Of a stretch of DNA of 64,000 nucleotides, positions 11,041 through 21,052 are shown in pieces (position 1 is the first letter of the stretch; every line of letters begins with the position of its first letter). The notes under the pieces are model-generated. The model was not told the DNA's origin and did not search any database. It saw nothing but the letters and a program-made list of their open reading frames with translations. This DNA comes from Eimeria necatrix (taxonomy: Eukaryota; Apicomplexa; Conoidasida; Eucoccidiorida; Eimeriidae). Position numbers and translations under genes: made by a program. The stretch spans positions 57,364 through 121,363 of the forward strand of contig NW_013654583.1 in NCBI RefSeq assembly GCF_000499385.1, written 5' to 3'.

Positions 11041-13564
11041 ATGGCGGACGGATGGGATGCTGAGAAGGTCTTCAACTCCACTGTGTACGGCTTTACATAT
11101 GATGATCTCATATTAATGCCGGGTAAGGCACCATGAATGTCAAAACTGTGCAGACCTTCAGCCTGAAACATAGCTGTCTGTGCCTCATGGCAAGATGGAG
11201 AAGGAAAAGTTGTGTTTGTGCAGGGCACATCGGATTTGGCATAGATTCTGTAGACCTTTCCACGAAGCTAACGAGGGGCATCACCTTGCGCCTTCCGTTG
11301 GTTTCATCCCCAATGGATACGGTTACTGAGCATCGTATGGCTATAGGCGTCGCCCTTATGGGGTGGGACTCGGGTTCTGCACGTTTCGGTTTGCTAGCGA
11401 GTAAATACTATGTGAGGTCTACTGTGCACCTGCGCTGCGGCCACGATGTGGCAGTTCTGAAGGTTCATTCCATGTGACTGTTTGCAGAGGTATTGGAATT
11501 ATCCACAACAATATGGAGATCTCGCAACAGGTACAGCAAGTGAGGAAGACCAAGCGCTTTGAGAACGGCTTTATAACCGAGCCGTTTGTTCTGAAGCCTA
11601 CGGATACTGTTTATGATGTTGACTGCATCAAGAAGGTGGGTGGTGAGAAGATTGTCTCTGCTGAGAAAGCAGCACGTCCTTTCAGTTCCATTCTAAGCGT
11701 CCGCATAAGTATTATGCAAGCATTGTGCAACACTGTGTGTCGCTATATTGCGAAACAGCAACAGTACCTGTAGTGAGACACCTAGCTGACAAGCTTGGTG
11801 CTATGTAAAGAACTGCACTTTTTGTTTCGAAGATTGGAGGATAAGGCGTACAGTTAGCGTTTTGTTTGAATGAAAACGTTCAGAAATACGGGTACAGCTC
11901 CGTCCCCATTACATCTACTGGGACACTCGGAGGGAAGCTCGTTGGGATCGTTACATCGAGAGATATCGACTTCATCACAGACAGGCACACTCAGTTGAGT
12001 GAAGTAATGACAACGGACCTGATAGTAGGTCACGAGCCGCTCAACCTCACCCAAGCTAACGAGATAATGCGGAAGTCGAAGAAAGGGAAGCTACCTATTG
12101 TGAATGCCAACTTCGAGCTTGTCGCCCTAGTGTCTCGCAATGATCTCAAAAAGAATAGGGAGTATCCTTTGGCATCGAAAGATAATAACAAGCAGCTGCT
12201 AGTGGGAGCCGCTCTTTCTACAAGGTGAGTCGATGGAGTAGTTGACCAATAAGGGCTTCTGCCGAAGTGAAAGTGCCAGAACTACCATAGAAACTATTTT
12301 GCGCAAGTTTCGGCTCGAGGGCGCAAATGGGCGTGAGCAAATGGACTAATGGACTAGGCTGGCGCTTTTTCAGGCCAGCGGACCTTGAAAGAGCAAAGGC
12401 ACTGCTGCAAGTTGGAGCGGATGTTTTGGTTGTCGACAGCAGCCAAGGTGATTCAGTGTTCCAAGTTGACATCGTGAAGCAACTCAAATCGGCGTATCCT
12501 AACACGCAGGTAGGATAGCTGACGTCAAAAGAAAGCCCTAAGCTACGTAAGCCAGAATTCCGGCCTTGATTTAAATTACGGGGTCGCTAGGATTAAAGCG
12601 TCTTGGCACCAATGCGCACAGATCATCGGAGGTAACGTCGTTACGGCGAGGCAAGCGAAGTCGCTCATAGACGCTGGAGTTGATGCCTTGCGGATTGGCA
12701 TGGGTAGCGGCTCCATCTGCACTACTCAGGTGACCAAACGTCTTCGCCCTAATGTCCAGACAGCAGCTTTCTGTGCTGATGCGCCATCCAGGAATAGGAG
12801 ACATCTTCTGCCGGCACTGACTCAACCATTTGTTCGTTATTGTCTTTTTGGGGTTGCATGCACAGGTTGTCTGCGCCGTGGGGCGTGCCCAGGCAACCGC
12901 TGTCTACCATGTCAGTAAATATGCAAGAGAAGTGGCAAACATCCCCTGCATCGCTGACGGTGGCATCCAAAACTCAGGGCATGTAGTAAAGGTGCGCTCA
13001 TATCTTAATTTTGAAGCCGAAAATGAAAAGTTCTCTTCGAAACCAACGAGCTTCGCTTCTCACTCGTTCAGCTAGCACAAGCGTTGGATTCAAATCAGAA
13101 GCTGGGTTGTTCGAATTCTCGTTTGTTTTCCATGAATGCAGGCGCTAGCCCTTGGAGCCAGTACTGTGATGGTTGGATCTCTACTGGCAGCCACGGAGGA
13201 GGCCCCAGGGGCATACTACTTTCACAACGGTGCCCGCGTGAAGAGCTACCGGGGCATGGGAAGCATAGAAGCCATGCGAGCTGCATCAGGAGCAGGAGGC
13301 CCGCAGCAGCCTCAGGGTGACGGCAGCACCACTCCAAAAGCAGCTGCTCCCTATGGCTCCGCGGCGCGTTACTTTGCAGAGGGCCAGAACGTGCGTGTGG
13401 CGCAAGGCGTTACAGGGTGTCTTGTCGATAAAGGGTCAATTCGCAACCTGATACCTTACGTCATGCAAGGAGTCAAACATGGACTACAGGATGCAGGAGT
13501 GTCTACCATTCAGGAGCTTCACGAGAAGCTTTACTCCGGCCAAGTTCGCTTTGATGTCCGGTAG
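11041..13564 (+). CDS. IMPDH: Inosine-5'-monophosphate dehydrogenase, eight exons
   Basis: The enzyme oxidises IMP to XMP with NAD+, the rate-limiting step of guanine nucleotide synthesis, in the cytosol. Exons by splice site and phase: 11041-11122, 11224-11362, 11488-11635, 11884-12224, 12374-12509, 12622-12729, 12866-12991, 13142-13564. The joined product is 500 residues, the usual family length. Visible motifs are the N-terminal barrel segment with [12 protein letters not shown] and GIGIIHNNM, the CBS (Bateman) pair in exons 3-4 ([20 protein letters not shown]), the VVDSSQGDS strand, the catalytic-cysteine loop [11 protein letters not shown] at the end of exon 6, the ADGGIQ phosphate-binding strand, the YRGMGS segment and the AQGV.G...DKGS flap. 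A Gly/Gln/Pro-rich insert lies between YRGMGS and the flap. All catalytic parts appear intact, so the gene is probably functional. Parasite IMPDHs are known targets of mycophenolate-type inhibitors. Confidence 0.96.
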
Positions 13565-16329
13565 GAAAGGCACAACTCTGATCTGTACCAGCCAATTAAT
13601 CGATGAAACCACTAAAGGATAGTGCTTTGAAAGCGCCGGTGCCAGTCAGTCATGGTCCTAGGTTGCTAAAGCCTTGAAAAGCTTGAAGCAAATGCCGCGA
13701 GACGCTCTTATGGCTTCGGAACCCTCATGTTGTGGCCATGTCCCAAACCCATGAGAAGCGGGCTCCACTTGCATTTTGAAGAACCCGGGGGGATGTGCAC
13801 TCATTGCTTGACGCAGGCGTGTTATTTTCTTAAATGTGTTTGCGCGTGCGTGTGTGTGTTTGCTTGTTGGTCTCCTCATCTGCAGCTCTGCCGCTGCACA
13901 AAGGGAAGGTAACGTGCATAACCTAACTGTCTTTGAAGGAGGAGCAAGCAAAAGCTAATGGGTCTGCTGGCGTAGCCGGTTCACGTTGTGAATGATTGGC
14001 ACTACGTAGTATCTCCACCCCTGTGCAAGCAGGGAAACTCAGACAATATTTTCAATTTGATTTCTTTTATCGAAAACATGTGGGTTTTCCCTGCACGTAT
14101 CCATCCTTTAGAAGAAATACGAACATGACGCTTGCTACATATTTCCTCCTCTATGCCAGGCAAGCATCTCGTTCAGCGAACACAGTTCTCGGGCAAAAGC
14201 GCCCGGAGATTAGCCTATAGTTGTTTATAGCGTTTCTCGGAGCATGCTTAGTCTATGTTTGCTCATGAAGCACTAATGGTAGTGCAGGGCTGTCTGCGCA
14301 AAGCACTGGCTTGCGCTTTGTGGTGTAATTTGCGGTGCAGAGTTCTGTGTTGTTCGACTTGTGTCATGTATGGCTCACTGCAGTTAAGGCACTCGGTTAG
14401 TGCTGCGCACTACAACAGAGTGGAAAATTGGCATTTTGGGGCCAAATAAATCAGAATAAATACACGGGGAATCCGAATTCCCTGCAAGGTGGTTAAAGCC
14501 TGCGGGCTGTGCAGCCAGGCAGGCCAGGATGGCTGGATTGTCTGGATTATGCGTTTACCTCTACTAAGCGCCTTTGTCGTGTATTCCGTGGTCTATATGA
14601 GTGCTTTGGGTAGCCACTACTGATAAACAACGCCGTAGCCAAGCTAGGCGTGACACCCTACACTCAGGCAGTGGCACAGGGAGGCTCAGTGCTCCGTTTC
14701 GCGCCTAAGCACCCAATTCAGCTAGGTGTTCACTCAGAAGCACTACAGTCATTCTTTTTTAACTATTGGAGACAGATATTGCCGGATGACTGCATCTATC
14801 GGCTGCGCTACAGCAACTGTGCGGCAATTCAAGAAATGCGCTCGGCTGGGTTCTAGAGAGCTGCCTTACCAGGATGTGGTGCAGCGGGCGTCAGCCAGAA
14901 TTCTCCGACCAAAATCCCGTTTGCAGCCAGCATTTCTCCTTGCTAATTCACTACCTGGCGTTGCCGAGACCCATCGTGCGCGCTTGTAACTTTGTTGACC
15001 GACCAGGCGTCCACTTGCCGGCCAGTGCACCTTGTCTGAAAGCGTGGGGTGCTACTGTCTTTCAGCGTCCAATTACTTGTGGACCTCATGGCGTCGCGGC
15101 ATTGCATATCGGTGAAGAAGCTTTAAAGCTGTGCAGCACTGAAGCTGCTTTTTATTAATAGTCTCTTTATTTGTGGGCCTCAATGTGCATGCTGTGGGAC
15201 ATACGCATGCATCTCAACAGAGCACCTTGCAGCAAGCTTCTTTGAATCTGTACTTGACCCAGCAATGCTCTGCGTAATAGGTACACAGTGTGCTGCTCCA
15301 TGTAACGCTCATGTAAATATCAAAAACAACGGCGCGCTACCTACAACGCCGCAGATCAATTTTCTCACGATAGTACCGACACTCCCTCCACCGGCTGCTA
15401 ACGATACATTGGCAACTCGAAACCGCGTGGGGCTCATGCATGCACTTCTGTGGAGATATTTGCCTGGCGCTTTTTCGTCTGTCGTGCTCTCAAGGCACTG
15501 CTGCGTGCATTTGTATCACCCCTAGGATCCGCAAAATGACTTACAGATGCTGTTTCATAGCACAGCTCGCACTTGCACTCTTAGAATCACCATAGTTTGA
15601 TGATGTCTCTTAATATTTGCACAATAAGACCAAGCGTCGAAGCCACTAAAAGTGATGCTGTCTGGCACATTTGAAGTAATGAGCACGACTATTGCTTTGC
15701 ACGGTTGCCCGCGCATGTGGTATCGTCGCCGACGACGGTAACATGAAACTGGCTCTAATGTCGCTTAAGCGTTCCTCACAGCGACGCACCCAAACTATTT
15801 CAACCGCCTCAAGGGTCTTCTAAAGTCATCTTTCTGTTGTAAAAACTAAGGGCCCGCGGGCTGACAGGACTTCTGTTCTGGTTGCAATAAGCATCCGTCC
15901 CGGGCCATAATCGCCACCGAACTGGTAATTGCCGCTTCCGTCGGGGGCACCCAAGTCTGCCCAGCTCTGGTTAGGCCAACTGACACATTCGAGTCTTAAC
16001 GGTTAGTCTATACAGTGGATGCAACTGCAGTAATCACTCACATCGAGATGCTGAGTACGGTGCTGTACAGAGAGCCCCAGGCGTGCAGATAATAAACTGT
16101 GGCTGCCAAGCATTTTGAAAAGTTCGGTCCCTCGGCAGCTTTCCTAGTCCTTGTTTCAGTGTTTTCCTACAGGAGCACAAACAGCGTAAATGCAGAGCTT
16201 CAGTGGCAGTGGTAATAACCCACACAGCTAGCTGGTGAAGTGCACAAGAAACGGCGGATGCATGGGTCGTGTGGACTGCGTGCAGGTGTTCAACTGGACA
16301 GTGCCATACTGAGCTAGTTTGGGTCTGGC
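13565..16329. other. About 2.8 kb with no convincing gene
   Basis: A GT-rich stretch near 13840-13865 (repeated TGTGTG/GCGTG) and several ORFs under 100 codons are the only structures. None shows a family signature or a supported splice chain. Confidence 0.45.
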
Positions 16330-17145
16330 ATGGAGCGCGGAGGCATAGGCACATTTGCAGGCAATGTAACTGCTTTCGACGAAATCAATGCTATGAGTGA
16401 CGCGGAAGTCTTTGCTAAGGATAGCAGCCTTCGCTTCGAACCTCTCATTCTCGAGCTATCTCTTAACCGTTATCTTGCCAGCGCCTTTTCAAGGGGCACT
16501 TCGAAGTCAAAACTCCGTAAGTCCCACAATGCCACTATCCACCTCAGCTGCCATGTGTAAAAAGTTACAACAGCCGCAGCGGTCAACAGCAAAGGAACAA
16601 ATGAGCAGATACCACTTCCTAAAGTACTTAAAAGCCAAAAACTAGGAGAAAATTGCCATGGAGATGGGCAAGCTATTTGGAGTACTGTTCCTTGAAAGCT
16701 ACAAGCGAGCAGTGTGCTGGATGCCACAGCGTACGGCCAGGATGGGTTCGTGGCTGCTTGCATACTTCGTCTTCTGAGTCGTGACCCGTCTCTGCGAGCT
16801 CGCTGTTGTGTGTTCATTACTTCATACGGAATTGGATCCAGGCAACCCACGAGGGACTGAAACCGAAATCTGCGGTGGGGTTGTGACGCGAGTTGGAAGC
16901 TAGTCCCAGAAATTTAATTTGGCCGGTTTACGAACACACTAAAAACAGAATACAAGCGTAACTGAGCACTTGTGTTAGGAAAGGCTAGAACGAGTTACAC
17001 AAAGCAGTCTGGGGCTGCTCTAAACTGCATGCATTGTGACAATTGGTCGGAAAGCTCAGTTTATATGCCAAGAGAACTACCTTTTTGTTTAATCATTTCA
17101 CACTGGATTTTTTAACAGTGATCTATGGAGACTTAGATTTACCAT
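16330..17145 (+). CDS. Candidate upstream exons, possibly the 5' end of the PPAT gene
   Basis: An ATG at 16330 opens a protein-like segment of 62 codons ending at a strong donor (GTAAGT, first base 16517) in phase 1. A pyrimidine-rich acceptor (TTTTTTAACAG) at 17118 and a GTAAGC donor at 17146 frame a 27-bp exon (17119-17145) that keeps phase 1. An AG at 17403-17404 could join that in phase 1 to the long PPAT reading frame. The phase agreement over three joins is suggestive, but the peptide matches nothing I recognise and the last acceptor has a poor pyrimidine tract. It could instead be a separate small gene or chance. Confidence 0.35.
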
Positions 17146-17388
17146 GTAAGCCATTGTCTGGTCCTGCACTGTGTGCAAGCTGTGGTGACGACGCAGCTCA
17201 CTTCGTCATCAACCTCAGTAGCGTGCTAATAGGCAACAACAGAGCAAAGAGTCAGCACTCTAAAAGGAAAAGCGCAATTTTCTGGTTTCTGAAAGGACGA
17301 AGCCTATTCATAGCCGTTTCAGCATCGCAGCTTCGTGGCAACGCATATCTAGCCGAGTATCGTTTTTTCCGTGGCATCTTGTGTCTTG

Positions 17389-19959
17389 ATGACCTCGGCG
17401 ACAGTTGGTTGCTTCCAAGAGGATGCCGCATGCTCAATTATCGATGAGGGCGTTGTTTCCAGGCTGCTTTCAACGGGAAACAATGACTCAACCGAAGTCG
17501 AAGCGTGCTGCAAGGAGTCTATCGAGTTGGATAAGCTTGTGCTTTTCTTAGGCCGTGCGCTGCTTCTTACAAGGCATACTCTATATGTACTGTTGTGCAT
17601 GCCTGCAGTTGCACACAGAAATGTGTCTTCAACCGCTTTTGAAGTATCTGGCCCTTCAGGGCGCGGCGGTTTGTATGGAGATGCAGCCTCATTTGTTACG
17701 TGCGGGCAGCGTATGTGGCATCTGATTGCAAGCCTGAGCGCTAAACTTGGAAATTTAGCTCGTAATCTCCAAGTGATATCTGTCCCTATTGTGATTCCCT
17801 GGGAAACTCGGGAGCCATCACAAAGGGGAGTGTTACCGAGTGTCGCGGTTCAGAATGGCACTGAGTGGGTTTGCCGAGCAAGAGAGGCAGTGCTTCGCCA
17901 CCACCAACTGACAGTAGGGGGCAAACTCTTTTGGAGGTGGTCACGTGAAACTACGCGTGAATATTCGGTCCCTCTTGTCGCGGACAATACATGCACGTTA
18001 ACCAGTGCTGCAGCCCGCGACCTGTGGCCCAGGCACTGTTGCTTGGAACCCCTGGAATCTCTACCATTATGTCGAGCTGAGCAAATAGGGTCCTTTGAAG
18101 CGGATGAACAGAACCTGTCGTCAGGACAGGACTTACATTCACCGACTGCACGCCCCCTGTTTGATTACACGCTTGCTGCTGGAACATTTGATCGCTTGCA
18201 TGCCGGACACCAGCTGCTCTTGGCGGCCGCAGCACTAAGCACTCGACGAAATATTGGCATCGCTGTCGCATCGGGCCCTTTGGTCAGGAAAAAAGCTGCA
18301 TCTCTTGAGGATGCAGCAGCAGCTGGTATTGAGCCGTTTGCTTATAGACTTCAGGCAGCCGTTGCGTTTGTGCAGCTGCTAGCAGCATCCAGGGGAGTTA
18401 AAGTATCTTTAAACGGTTTCAGTGAAGCAATTGAAGAAGAAGAAAGAGCCTTTTCGGCGGAGGTACAGTTCCCGGGCTCCTTGACTGGTGTGTCTAGTAA
18501 TTTTGAGTATGGATTGAGACTAATATCTGACGCCAACAGACGAACTCCTGAGGCACTAACCTCCGAAGAAAAGTTGTCATTGCGGGTTTTTCGGATCTCG
18601 GATGCGATAGGTCCAGCTGACCGGCTGATGTTTGACTGTTTAGTCGTATCACCAGAGACATTGAAGGGGGCCGACATGGTCAACAGCATCCGCAAGGAGG
18701 TTGGAAACAAACCGGTGTTTGTGCTTACAATCGGACTCGTGCCCACAGATACGCGTGTGTCTAGTGACACTGCTGTAGCACTCGCAGCGCACCTGCCCTT
18801 CCCCCACGACCAGCAAGCACCTCTGTCTAGGTTGGCAACTGAGTTTCACAGGTCAGCCCAGGTTGACACCCTGAAAGAGGCTTTTCCCGAGGCGCGAAGT
18901 ATTGTTGCGGAAGCGGAGAAGGGACACATGCAACGTAGTGTTTCACAGGAAAGCCAGAAATCCTCGAATGCTTCGGCGGAGACGCTTTTGAAAAAACTCA
19001 GCTCCACTGAGCTGCGGCAACTGCAAGCAAAGCGTTTGCGTTGCGAATCTACTTCAGAGTTGTGGATGCGCTTTCAAAAAGCTTGGGTTTGGCTGGAAGG
19101 AAGTGAAGGCGATAAAGGCATTACTGGAGGGGAGTTTTTCGCCATGTTCTGGAGCACGTTGTGCGCTGAGCATGCCGCGCCCTGGAGGAGGCTTTGCACT
19201 TTGGATCGCGTGGCGCGGATTCTCAAGTTTGTGGACGACGTCGAGACGTGTGCAGAGACCGAACCGCTTGTGCTAAGTTCGTTTTTTGGCTCGCTTCTGT
19301 CTTGTCCCTGCAGTTATATCCAGCTGGAATCCGTTCCCTGCGAGGGTTCGCAAATCACTGCATTGGTGGGAAATCAGAGCGCTACGAAATGCACTGTGGC
19401 GAACTGGACGCCGGAAACTGAAGAAGTGGAGTGGCAAAAGTCTGCGGCCAAGCTCTTGGTCGAGCTTCAGCTTAGATCTGGAGGCAAAGGGTCATGCGCC
19501 GTAGCTTCAAGTTGTCGGAGAGCAACGGGGAAGGCGCCAGCATGTGCAAGCCTCCCTGAATATAGAGACGTTGGGTTGGAGGAACGCTACTCTTTGCTTT
19601 TGAGCCTCATGCAGGAGCAACGCGCCGCCAGTCTTGCAAAATTGGCGCCAGTTGTACAACGAAAGAATGCATGGCGAACAACCACCGATGCGAATCTGAG
19701 TGGGTATGAAACCGGTGACTTGATGCGGCAAGCACGCCGGATTACGCAGCTAGAATATGCTGAAACTTCCGTGGACCCGGCAAACCGGCTGCAGAGTTTG
19801 CGAGAAGAATACTTTTTTGTCAGCGATGACTGTTTCAGGAGACACCGAAAGAGGCAGCTAGAGCGCTTGCTGGATGATGCGCATTGCCTCGACTGCCTGA
19901 GTAACGAAGAGATGTTGGGCGCTCGAGCAGCCATTGAACGAGAGCTGCAAATGTTATAA
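17389..19959 (+). CDS. PPAT: Phosphopantetheine adenylyltransferase (CoA synthesis) with long N- and C-terminal extensions
   Basis: PPAT transfers AMP from ATP to 4'-phosphopantetheine, the penultimate step of coenzyme A synthesis. The frame is open without introns to the stop at 19957-19959, about 856 residues from ATG 17389. The true start may be later, or in upstream exons at 16330-17145. The nucleotidyltransferase domain lies at roughly residues 257-450. It starts with TFDRLHAGH, the (T/H)xGH nucleotide-binding signature, followed by a PFAYR segment and then DAIGPAD and LVVSPETLKGA. These match the eukaryotic/archaeal type of PPAT rather than bacterial CoaD. About 400 residues follow, with a charged helical C terminus and no P-loop GxxGxGK(S/T), so the dephospho-CoA kinase half of animal CoA synthase is not visible. 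The function of both flanks is unknown. A 223-codon antisense ORF over the 3' end is a shadow. Confidence 0.88.
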   Translation: MTSATVGCFQEDAACSIIDEGVVSRLLSTGNNDSTEVEACCKESIELDKLVLFLGRALLLTRHTLYVLLCMPAVAHRNVSSTAFEVSGPSGRGGLYGDAASFVTCGQRMWHLIASLSAKLGNLARNLQVISVPIVIPWETREPSQRGVLPSVAVQNGTEWVCRAREAVLRHHQLTVGGKLFWRWSRETTREYSVPLVADNTCTLTSAAARDLWPRHCCLEPLESLPLCRAEQIGSFEADEQNLSSGQDLHSPTARPLFDYTLAAGTFDRLHAGHQLLLAAAALSTRRNIGIAVASGPLVRKKAASLEDAAAAGIEPFAYRLQAAVAFVQLLAASRGVKVSLNGFSEAIEEEERAFSAEVQFPGSLTGVSSNFEYGLRLISDANRRTPEALTSEEKLSLRVFRISDAIGPADRLMFDCLVVSPETLKGADMVNSIRKEVGNKPVFVLTIGLVPTDTRVSSDTAVALAAHLPFPHDQQAPLSRLATEFHRSAQVDTLKEAFPEARSIVAEAEKGHMQRSVSQESQKSSNASAETLLKKLSSTELRQLQAKRLRCESTSELWMRFQKAWVWLEGSEGDKGITGGEFFAMFWSTLCAEHAAPWRRLCTLDRVARILKFVDDVETCAETEPLVLSSFFGSLLSCPCSYIQLESVPCEGSQITALVGNQSATKCTVANWTPETEEVEWQKSAAKLLVELQLRSGGKGSCAVASSCRRATGKAPACASLPEYRDVGLEERYSLLLSLMQEQRAASLAKLAPVVQRKNAWRTTTDANLSGYETGDLMRQARRITQLEYAETSVDPANRLQSLREEYFFVSDDCFRRHRKRQLERLLDDAHCLDCLSNEEMLGARAAIERELQML

Positions 19960-21052
19960 ACCGTGAGCAATTCGAAGGCAAACGCACCTTCGCAAAGCCC
20001 CAGACCGCGTTCGTAACCCTGACGTAACAATCGCTCGTTAGTGACTCCTCCTAGTCTGCGCAGGCGCATGGATGTTTCTATGTCGCATGTTGTCTGCACC
20101 AGAAACTCCAAGCCTGCGCAGTCCCAGCTTAACATGGGCGTTGTAGGCGCGAGGCAAAAGGAGTCCCTATACTGTCTCGGAACCTCGCTGCGGAGAGTAT
20201 TTAAATATGAATGAAGGGAAAATGGGGCATTTAAACTCCGTCGTCTGAAAGCTTCCACCTGAATTTTGATCCCACGGCCACCTGTCTTCTATGTGCTTTG
20301 TGTAAGATTTGACGGGGAGTTCGGAGCCTGGCGTCGCGTTCCTTACGTTGCTGCTATCAGAGTGCTATAACTTGAGCCGCGTGTTCTGTAGAGTGCGCAA
20401 CCTCAGTGCACCTGACGCTATGCAAGATCTCGGTCTATGTGCGAAGGTGTGGCCTAGGCCAAGTATAGAATGATAAGCTGACCACTGTCACGTAGTGCAA
20501 GACACATCACACAGCCTGCCATACTTTTGGCGCCCATAATATAAGCCCACGCAGATTGGTCTGCGGCAGTCAGGCAGTTGCATGCCACGCTGTTGCGTGG
20601 TGCAGTTCAGTACGACAAATGGTTGGGGTGTGCCAAGCAGTATGGGTCAACGAGTCCGCACGCACTTACAGGCAAGCAATGCGTGCTCTGTAAAGTTGCG
20701 GACAAGGCAGCGTTGCTTCCTCACAGTAGGTTGCTTTTTGAGGGCGCACAAAACCTGTTTGGTTTCAGCCCGGTGAACAACCGCTTCACTGGGTGCACAA
20801 GGAGAACGCGCAGCACTGTGTCTGTTAAGGTTACATTCATTGACGACAGAGCACTAGCATACCGCGTTTCCCCTCCCGACGCTCTGAGGCTAGCGGCTCG
20901 TTGCATCCAGTGAATAAACTGCACTGCAACATCTGTGGAACACTATGATTGCATTGGCCATGTAGTGTGGCCCAACGTGTTCACGGTGGCGCGTTTTAAA
21001 TGGAGTGCTCAACGCCACGTCGCTGGCCACTGCTTAAACGCGCCCTACCCAT
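19960..21052. other. Spacer between convergent PPAT and eIF2B-gamma genes
   Basis: The PPAT stop and the eIF2B-gamma stop face each other across about 1.1 kb. A 111-codon plus-strand ORF (20578-20913) has no recognisable motif. I see no repeat or RNA gene. Confidence 0.45.

Noticed and set aside
13834..13866. GT-rich stretch as a telomere-like or microsatellite array
   Set aside because: It is short and irregular, and the TTTAGGG-type telomere unit is absent.
19587..20258. 223-codon minus-strand ORF over the end of the PPAT gene
   Set aside because: It is antisense to a well-supported coding frame and shows no motif; its Ser/Arg/Cys-rich composition is typical of a shadow frame.
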